Shown here piece by piece: positions 58,502 to 64,000 of a DNA stretch of 64,000 nt. How positions within the stretch are numbered: the stretch's first letter is position 1; every line of letters starts with the position of its first letter. This DNA comes from Bdellovibrio sp. ZAP7 (GTDB lineage: Bacteria > Bdellovibrionota > UBA1018 > CAIMNF01), in assembly GCA_945874535.1 (NCBI GenBank), contig CAMCGZ010000007.1, positions 54,404 through 118,403 on the forward strand, in the 5' to 3' direction. Position numbers and translations under genes: made by a program. The notes below the pieces were generated by a model. It did not search any database and was not told the origin of the DNA. It worked only from the letters and a program-made list of their open reading frames with translations.

Positions 58502-59423
58502 TTTGCTTTCGATCCTCATCGCGCTGATTCCATCTGCGGCAGAGGCGATGCACATCCGTGCCCCTGCTCGACGATTCGGAGCCGCTTACAGTATCAAAAT
58601 AACGATCTGGAGGGACTCCTTCAGCTATGTCATTCCGGTCTGGATCCGTCCGGACCGTGCCGAGAGTTCGCTCGATCCCGGACAAATGCGCCTCATCGGC
58701 TGGCCGTACAAAGACTTCAAGGCAGACGAGGTTGAGATTTCCGGCGAAACGATTCCCATCCGGAATTTCAAATCCGAACGATCCGACCTGGCGGTTTCTC
58801 CCGAGTTCGCAAAGAATTGCTGCATGGGTTCGATCGGGCGGGATCTTCTGGAGAAGTACCGGGTGTACCTGATTCCGGGGCCTCCCACTTATGTCCAATT
58901 CGGCCCTACCCAGGGGAAGGACTCCCCCCGTGCAGCCAAGCTTCATGGACTCGAGTCGTTGTTTTCTGTAAATTCCCCGAAGATCCGTTGGGATGGAAAA
59001 GGAATCGATGCTTCCCGGAGCGAATTGCTGTTCGATCTTAGAAAAGGAGAAATCAATTTCTTCGGGAGTCCCGGAAATCAGGTTGGAGTGCTCCGCGAGC
59101 TCTTGTTGAGCTTTGATTTTATTCCCGGTACCCGGAATTTGAGAGTGAGGGGCGTGAAGGCCTCCGAGGCCAAAGATGCGGCGGATTTCGGCATGAAGCC
59201 CGGGAGTGTGGTCACCGAGCTTAACGGAGAGCCGGTTTCCAGGCTCGACCGCGGCGACATTGTCGAGCTGCTGATGGGAAGATCGACTGCTAAGCTCGAT
59301 ATCGCGTTTCTACGTAATCCCCTGAAGGAGGAAAAATCGAAAATCACTTTCGATTTCATCAATCATGCATTCACCCAGACTCAAGCGATTCCAACCCCTG
59401 CTGGTCGGGACCAAAATCCCTGA
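58470..59423 (+). CDS. Exported PDZ-domain protein
   Basis: A 317-residue protein with signal peptide (cleavage after AAEA). A PDZ domain lies at about 225-285 (AADFGMKPGSVVTELNGEPVS, then DIVELLMG). The middle is an aspartyl-protease/retropepsin-like fold by appearance, with strands such as FGPTQGKDS, but no DTG active site is seen. An ATG at 58485 is an alternative start; 58470 has GGAG 9 bases upstream. Overlaps hflX by 32 bases and the SpoU gene by 59. Confidence 0.72.
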   Translation: MRLPRMKIRLDLLSILIALIPSAAEAMHIRAPARRFGAAYSIKITIWRDSFSYVIPVWIRPDRAESSLDPGQMRLIGWPYKDFKADEVEISGETIPIRNFKSERSDLAVSPEFAKNCCMGSIGRDLLEKYRVYLIPGPPTYVQFGPTQGKDSPRAAKLHGLESLFSVNSPKIRWDGKGIDASRSELLFDLRKGEINFFGSPGNQVGVLRELLLSFDFIPGTRNLRVRGVKASEAKDAADFGMKPGSVVTELNGEPVSRLDRGDIVELLMGRSTAKLDIAFLRNPLKEEKSKITFDFINHAFTQTQAIPTPAGRDQNP

Positions 59424-60090
59424 GAACATCGGATCCTTCGCCCGACTGCTCGAGAACTTCGAGGTAGCCGAAGCCAGCCTCGTGGCTCCGAATTGCGAGT
59501 GGAGAGAGGGCGTGGCCCAATGGATGGCCACCGGAACATCCAAAGAGCGGTTGAATTCCATTCCTGTTCACGATTCGCTCGGCAGGGCCATCGCCGACTG
59601 CCAGTTTGTGGTGGGGTTCACCGCCCGCGCCGGTAAAAACCGCCGGATGTCGATCCGGCTCGAGGACATCGCCGATCAGCTTCAAGGCAAGGTTGCCCTG
59701 GTTTTCGGCAGAGAGGATTTTTGCCTACTGACCGAAGAAGTCGAGCTTTGTACCCACTTGTGTGCGCTCGACAGCAGCCCGGATTTTCCTGCATTGAATC
59801 TCAGTCATTCCGTCGCGGTGGTGCTTTCGGATTTGTACCGGCAAGAGGGAGATTCACGGAGGGGGCATCTGACCTATGCCTCGACCGAGGAGATGGCTCC
59901 CGCTTTCGAACATTTGAGAAGCATGATGATCGAGGTCGGACTCAACCGCGACGGCAATCCGGAACGGATGCTCGGACGGCTCAAAAAGATTTTTCAACGG
60001 GCCGGCCTCACTCGTGATGATCTCGGTTTATTGAGAGGTCTCTTTGCCCGGGTGATGGCCGAGGTGGAGGCGCTCAGGCGCGCTCCCTGA
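59365..60090 (+). CDS. SpoU/TrmJ-type RNA 2'-O-methyltransferase
   Basis: A 241-residue SPOUT methyltransferase. Motif 1 is FQPLLVGTKIPENIGSFAR, motif 2 LVFGREDFCLLTEEVE, motif 3 PALNLSHSVAVVLSDLYR, as in TrmJ, which methylates position 32 of tRNAs. It could instead be an rRNA enzyme. The first codons overlap the PDZ gene by 59 bases, and the fold needs this N-terminus, so the overlap looks genuine. Tail-to-tail with recX (17-base overlap). Confidence 0.88.
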   Translation: MHSPRLKRFQPLLVGTKIPENIGSFARLLENFEVAEASLVAPNCEWREGVAQWMATGTSKERLNSIPVHDSLGRAIADCQFVVGFTARAGKNRRMSIRLEDIADQLQGKVALVFGREDFCLLTEEVELCTHLCALDSSPDFPALNLSHSVAVVLSDLYRQEGDSRRGHLTYASTEEMAPAFEHLRSMMIEVGLNRDGNPERMLGRLKKIFQRAGLTRDDLGLLRGLFARVMAEVEALRRAP

Positions 60091-60589
60091 TCGCTTGTTC
60101 GGCAGCCTTCTTTGCGATTCCTAGATCATAGCCCGAACTAACCAGCTTCTTGAGTAACTTCAATTTGAGTTCGCGTGGATCGCTGATCTTTTTGAATGCG
60201 GTCCGCTCCAGGGTCCGGCTTGCCAGTTCCACGGCACGTTCGAATTCCCGGTCGGCATCGAATGGAAGCGTTTCCACCCGCTCCTTCAGCCCCTTTTCGA
60301 TCAGTTTCTGCCGAATGTAGCGACTGCCTTTTCCGCGTCGTTCGAACTCGCGTTGAAGGATATCCGCATAGCGGGCATCCTCCACAATCCGGAGTCGGAC
60401 ACACTCGTCCACCACAGCAATGAGCCAAGCTTCGACTTCCTCGGAAGGGGGCGAAGCCTCAGTGGTTTCGCGGAGCTTTCGCTTCAGGTAGCGCAGGAGT
60501 CCGGCACGGGAAGTTTCCCGTTTCGAGCAATACCAGAGCGCCAAATCCATCCAGGCTTTTTGTGAATCAGGCCGGGTTTTGCGTTTCAT
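60074..60589 (-). CDS. recX: RecX regulatory protein
   Basis: A 171-residue RecX, an inhibitor of RecA filaments. The start at 60589 (MKRKTRPDSQKA) removes 28 codons that read antisense low-complexity sequence. The RecX modules are WYCSKRETSRAGLLRYLKRK, ARYADILQREFERRGKGSRYIRQKLIEKG and the C-terminal repeat ending YDLGIAKKAAEQAI. recA is not in the window. It overlaps truB by 23 bases. Confidence 0.9.
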   Translation of the reverse strand: MKRKTRPDSQKAWMDLALWYCSKRETSRAGLLRYLKRKLRETTEASPPSEEVEAWLIAVVDECVRLRIVEDARYADILQREFERRGKGSRYIRQKLIEKGLKERVETLPFDADREFERAVELASRTLERTAFKKISDPRELKLKLLKKLVSSGYDLGIAKKAAEQAIRERA

Positions 60590-61538
60590 GGACGAATATC
60601 CTCTGCAGTCGGAAGGGATGCTCGGCATCCGGTCTCTCCAGCAAGGCGATCGGGAGTCCGCCCATTCCCGCAATCAAGTAACGGGAACGGGATTCGGCTT
60701 GATCCGCCATGATGAGCAAACGCTCCACCTCGGCCGGGACCCCGCTCCGGATCCGGGGGAGTTCGAATTCCCGGAGTTCGATCCGGGGAAGGTGGGTCGC
60801 GAGTGCATTCAGGGGTATGAATTGACTGAAATCCGAGAACGCGATCCCGTCCTCGATCTGTTGGAGGGTCGAGTCCAGTGACTTGCAGTTCGAGAGCCGC
60901 AAGTCACTCGAAGCGGTCCGTTCCAAACGGTCGAGGTGGGCGAGCGTTCCTGCCTTCCGGGCAAGATCTTCGGCAAGGACCCGGACATAGGTCCCGCTTT
61001 CACAGGTCACCGAGAACTCCAGGCTGCCCCGGTCTTCCGACAGGATTTGAAGTGAGTCGATCCGCTTCAGGATGGGCTCGCGCTTCACTTCAATGCCTTG
61101 GCGGGCCAGATGGTGAAGGGCCTGGCCTCCCTGCTTCTTTGCCGAGTACATGGGCGGAGTCTGCCAGTAGGGACTCCTTGCGAATCCTTCGGCCTGTTCC
61201 TGCCACTGTCCGATCTTCCAATCCGGAATCGGGGCGCTTTCAACGGTTTCACCGGTCAGGTCTCCGGTGTCTTTGCGTTCGCCCAAACGGATCCTGCCCG
61301 AATAGGACTTGGTCGAATGAAGGTAACAGTCGGCGAGTTTGGTCGCTTCTCCGACCAAAACGGCGAGCACTCCGGTCGCGAAGGGATCGAGGGTCCCCCC
61401 GTGTCCGATTTTGAAGTTCTTGGGCGCACAACCCTTCCGGATCAGGACCCGCTTCAGATGGTTCACCACATCGCTCGAGGTGAGGTCTTTCGGCTTGTCG
61501 ATCAGGAATGCCCCGGGGGGCAAGGGGTGGGGGCTCAT
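60567..61538 (-). CDS. truB: tRNA pseudouridine-55 synthase TruB
   Basis: A 323-residue enzyme of the TruB family with the catalytic Asp in GHGGTLDPFATGVLAV and the YSAKKQGGQALHHLARQG thumb-loop region. It converts uridine 55 in the tRNA T-loop. C-terminal PUA-like domain follows. The stop is within recX, and the start overlaps rbfA by 4 bases. Confidence 0.95.
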   Translation of the reverse strand: MSPHPLPPGAFLIDKPKDLTSSDVVNHLKRVLIRKGCAPKNFKIGHGGTLDPFATGVLAVLVGEATKLADCYLHSTKSYSGRIRLGERKDTGDLTGETVESAPIPDWKIGQWQEQAEGFARSPYWQTPPMYSAKKQGGQALHHLARQGIEVKREPILKRIDSLQILSEDRGSLEFSVTCESGTYVRVLAEDLARKAGTLAHLDRLERTASSDLRLSNCKSLDSTLQQIEDGIAFSDFSQFIPLNALATHLPRIELREFELPRIRSGVPAEVERLLIMADQAESRSRYLIAGMGGLPIALLERPDAEHPFRLQRIFVHETQNPA

Positions 61539-61918
61539 TCCGTGGGCTTTGGCTTTTTTTCCTCGGAAATCTGCTTCAACAGTTCATGAACGCGAAGAGT
61601 GTTCTCGAGTCCCTTGTCTTCCCGGAACAAGAGTTCGGGGACGAACCGGAGCTGCATGATCTTGGAAATCGATTTCTTCAGATAGCCCTTGGACTTCTCG
61701 AGTGCGTCGAGGCAGCTTTCCATCAATTCAGGATCCGCACTGGTTTGATTCAGCGACAGGATCGAAATGAACACGGTCGCCTGCTTGGCGTCACGGGTCA
61801 GCTCCACATTGGTCACCGACACAGAAGGAATCCTCGGATCCTTCAACTCCCGGTTGATCAAGAGCGTGAGCTCGTCCTTCATCATCGATTGGATCCGTTG
61901 GATCCTGATTGCATCCAT
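61535..61918 (-). CDS. rbfA: Ribosome-binding factor A
   Basis: A 127-residue KH-domain cold-shock factor that matures the 30S subunit by acting on the 5' end of 16S rRNA. Family features: RIQSMMKDELTLLINRELKDPRI and PSVSVTNVELTRDAKQATVFIS. The order infB-rbfA-truB is highly conserved; the three overlap or nearly touch. Confidence 0.95.
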   Translation of the reverse strand: MDAIRIQRIQSMMKDELTLLINRELKDPRIPSVSVTNVELTRDAKQATVFISILSLNQTSADPELMESCLDALEKSKGYLKKSISKIMQLRFVPELLFREDKGLENTLRVHELLKQISEEKKPKPTE

Positions 61919-61930
61919 GGGGCTCTCCGA

Positions 61931-64000
61931 TCAAAGTTCCTGGGCGACCATGTCGATCTGATAGGCTTCGATCAGGTCACCGATCTTGATGTCGTTGTAA
62001 CCGTCGATCCCCATACCGCACTCGTAACCCTGGGCAACTTCTTTGGCATCGTCCTTGAAACGCTTCAGGGAGTTCAGCTTGCCATCGAAGATGATCCGGC
62101 TGTCACGCAACAAGCGTACTTGTGCGTTCCGTACGAGCTTTCCATCGATCACGAAGCAACCCGCAACGGTTCCGGCCTTCGGTACGCTGAAAGTCTGGCG
62201 GACTTCGGCACGACCGAGATAGGTCTCGACCTTCTTCTTCTCGAGCAATCCGGCCATGGCCAGTTTCACTTCGTCGAGGAGTTCGTAAATGATGTTGTAG
62301 CACTTGATCTCGATGTGTTCGGATTCGGCGATCGCACGGGCTTTGGTTTCCGGACGCACGTTGAATCCGATGATGATCGCTTCGGATGCGTTGGCCAGCA
62401 TCACATCGCTCTCGGTGATCCCGCCGGCTGCGGCATGGATGACCTTGACCTTCACCTTTTCGGTCGACTGCTTGGTGAGGGAGTCTTTCACCGCTTCCAC
62501 CGAGCCGAAAACGTCGGCCTTCAGGACCACACGCAATTCCTTGAGTTCACCGGCCTGGGCACGCGCGAACAGGTCTTCCATGGAGGCCTTTGAGCTCATG
62601 GATTTCTTGTCCCGGGCGGCTTGGATCCGGTGATCCACCAGTGTGGTGGCGGCCTTCTCGTCTTTGACCACGTCAAAGCGGTCTCCGGCATTCGGAACGC
62701 CGTCGAGGCCGAGGATTTCAGCTGCCATTCCCGGCAGGACATCTTTCACGGATTCGGCAAGGTGATTGGTCATCGCCTTCACGCGTCCCCACTGGGTTCC
62801 GCTGACCACGATATCGCCGATCCGGAGAGTTCCACGATCTACGAGCGCACTGGCAACTGGCCCGCGGCCCTTTTCGATCCGAGACTCGAGGACGACCCCT
62901 GTGGCCAAAGCATTCCGGTTGGCTTTCAGGTCTTGGACCTCGGCTACCAGAAGGATGCTTTCCAGAAGTTTGTCGAGATTGGTCTTCTTCAGAGCCGATA
63001 CCGGCACGAACATCGTTTCTCCGCCCCAGTCTTCTGCGAGGAGGTCGAGTTCAGCCAGTCCCTGCTTGATCTTCTCCGGATTCGCTCCCGGCTTGTCGAT
63101 CTTGTTCACTGCGACTACGATCGGCACTCCAGCTGCTTTGGCGTGCGAGAGGGCTTCACGGGTTTGTGGCATCACTCCGTCATCGGCCGAGACCACCAGA
63201 ATCACGATATCCGTGGCATTCGCTCCGCGTGCACGCATGTTCGTGAACGCTTCGTGGCCGGGGGTGTCGATGAAAGTGATCATCTTGCCGTCTTTTTGGA
63301 CGGTATAAGCACCGATGTGCTGGGTGATTCCGCCTGCTTCGCCTGCAGCCACATTGGCCTCGCGAAGGGAGTCGAGGAGGGTGGTTTTTCCGTGGTCGAC
63401 GTGGCCCATGATGGTGACCACCGGAGGACGGGGGAGGAGGTCCTCTTCCCGGTCTTCGCTCTGTTCGAGTACGGAATGTTCCTTGAATGCGATGTTCTTC
63501 ACTTCGAACTGGAATTCGCCCGCGATGATGGTCGCGGTATCGAGATCGATCACCTGGTTCATGGTCGCCATGGTGCCCATGCTCATCAGTTTCTTGATGA
63601 CATCGGTCGCTTTGACGCTCATTTGCTGGGCCAATTCGGAGACCTTGATGGTATCTCCCATTTCCACGACCCGTTTGTGGGCGGCGGCAACGGTGATCTC
63701 GGTACGCTTGGTCTCTTTCCCCACGGGTGCCTTCTTCTTCTTGGGAATGAAGATCATCTCTTTCTTCCGGTAATCGGAGAATTTGACGTCTTCTGGTTTC
63801 ACCACGGCTTCGAAGGCCTTCGGACCGCGCTTGCGGGCTTCTTCCTCGGCCATCCGGTCGAGGTTTTCCTTATCGACCCGTGCGAATTTGAACCCGTCCC
63901 GATCGGTCTTGAAGCCGATCTTCTTACCGTCAGTTGCGGTGGTTCCGGGTGCCGCCTTGTCCAATCCTGGACGGATGGCGGCTTTCGGTGTGATCTTCGG
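61931..64000 (-). CDS. infB: Translation initiation factor IF-2 (5' end beyond window)
   Basis: The frame is open to the window edge, giving about 689 residues: a truncated N-terminus, the IF2-N region ([21 protein letters not shown]), the GTPase with [27 protein letters not shown] and NKIDKPG, and the fMet-tRNA-binding C-domains. IF-2 recruits initiator tRNA. The upstream half, probably Pro/Ala/Lys-rich, and nusA lie outside. Confidence 0.97.
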   Translation of the reverse strand, partial: PKITPKAAIRPGLDKAAPGTTATDGKKIGFKTDRDGFKFARVDKENLDRMAEEEARKRGPKAFEAVVKPEDVKFSDYRKKEMIFIPKKKKAPVGKETKRTEITVAAAHKRVVEMGDTIKVSELAQQMSVKATDVIKKLMSMGTMATMNQVIDLDTATIIAGEFQFEVKNIAFKEHSVLEQSEDREEDLLPRPPVVTIMGHVDHGKTTLLDSLREANVAAGEAGGITQHIGAYTVQKDGKMITFIDTPGHEAFTNMRARGANATDIVILVVSADDGVMPQTREALSHAKAAGVPIVVAVNKIDKPGANPEKIKQGLAELDLLAEDWGGETMFVPVSALKKTNLDKLLESILLVAEVQDLKANRNALATGVVLESRIEKGRGPVASALVDRGTLRIGDIVVSGTQWGRVKAMTNHLAESVKDVLPGMAAEILGLDGVPNAGDRFDVVKDEKAATTLVDHRIQAARDKKSMSSKASMEDLFARAQAGELKELRVVLKADVFGSVEAVKDSLTKQSTEKVKVKVIHAAAGGITESDVMLANASEAIIIGFNVRPETKARAIAESEHIEIKCYNIIYELLDEVKLAMAGLLEKKKVETYLGRAEVRQTFSVPKAGTVAGCFVIDGKLVRNAQVRLLRDSRIIFDGKLNSLKRFKDDAKEVAQGYECGMGIDGYNDIKIGDLIEAYQIDMVAQEL

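Noticed and set aside
61508..62593. 361-codon forward ORF opposite infB and rbfA
   Set aside because: His/Gly/Leu-rich composition typical of an antisense frame; no start context.

Overview
The window reads as chromosomal DNA of a Gram-negative bacterium, rich in G and C by eye. It has lipoproteins with lipoboxes, a TonB system, outer-membrane barrels, MurJ/MurF/KdsD and a TatA. My inference is a lineage of the Bdellovibrionota/Oligoflexia (former deltaproteobacterial) type. The basis is the mix of SpoIIE phosphatase and FecR-like genes beside tgt, a bacterial Rsm22-like protein, a biotin-carboxylase-like pseudoenzyme before murJ, many short tail-to-tail overlaps, and the rplU-rpmA-obgE-nadD-rsfS-rlmH-comF order. 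No phage, insertion sequence, integrase or CRISPR array is visible; this is mostly core genome with a few lineage-specific modules.

Layout. 1-4 kb: the end of an MFS gene, then a reverse-strand moxR / DUF58 / transglutaminase operon. 4.1-10.5 kb: a forward operon of an outer-membrane protein, a membrane SpoIIE-type phosphatase, a FecR-like protein and a Tgt fused to an MnmC-type methyltransferase. 10.5-16.9 kb: an RsmI-like methylase, a PilZ/HD-GYP-like protein, an L,D-transpeptidase, a secreted tyrosine phosphatase, an alcohol dehydrogenase, a PLD nuclease-like protein and what looks like a decayed gene. 16.9-20.9 kb: an ABC/FtsX/HlyD-type transporter. 20.9-23.1 kb: a SulP transporter paired with a beta carbonic anhydrase. 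23.1-27.2 kb: FkbM methyltransferase, tRNA-Ser(GGA), and a compact metal-uptake (probably zinc) island of a Fur-family regulator, TonB and a ZnuD-like receptor, with two matching palindromic operators.

27.2-28.4 kb holds a methyltransferase with a hairpin over its ribosome-binding region, and an approximately 160-nt unit with promoter and terminator but no credible ORF, a candidate small RNA or leader. 28.4-41 kb: lipoprotein, hpt, tatA, Rsm22-like, carboxylase-like pseudoenzyme, murJ, DUF507, MltD-like, rarA, glucoamylase and an unrecognised protein. 41-45.4 kb: the ribosome-linked reverse operon from rplU to comF. 45.5-55.4 kb: membrane pyrophosphatase, DoxX, trypsin-like protease, Sua5, MurF, a thiol-oxidoreductase lipoprotein, KdsD, and a coiled-coil membrane protein. 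55.5-64 kb: SuhB, a class IV aminotransferase, HflX, a PDZ protein, a SpoU methyltransferase, then recX-truB-rbfA-infB on the reverse strand, infB running off the window.

The most notable signals are the Tgt-MnmC fusion (two wobble-base tRNA modifications in one chain, with an altered Tgt active-site loop), the self-contained metal-uptake island with its shared operator, the orphan 28.1-28.3 kb transcription unit, the carboxylase-like pseudoenzyme, and several start codons lying directly downstream of -10-like hexamers, which suggest leaderless mRNAs.
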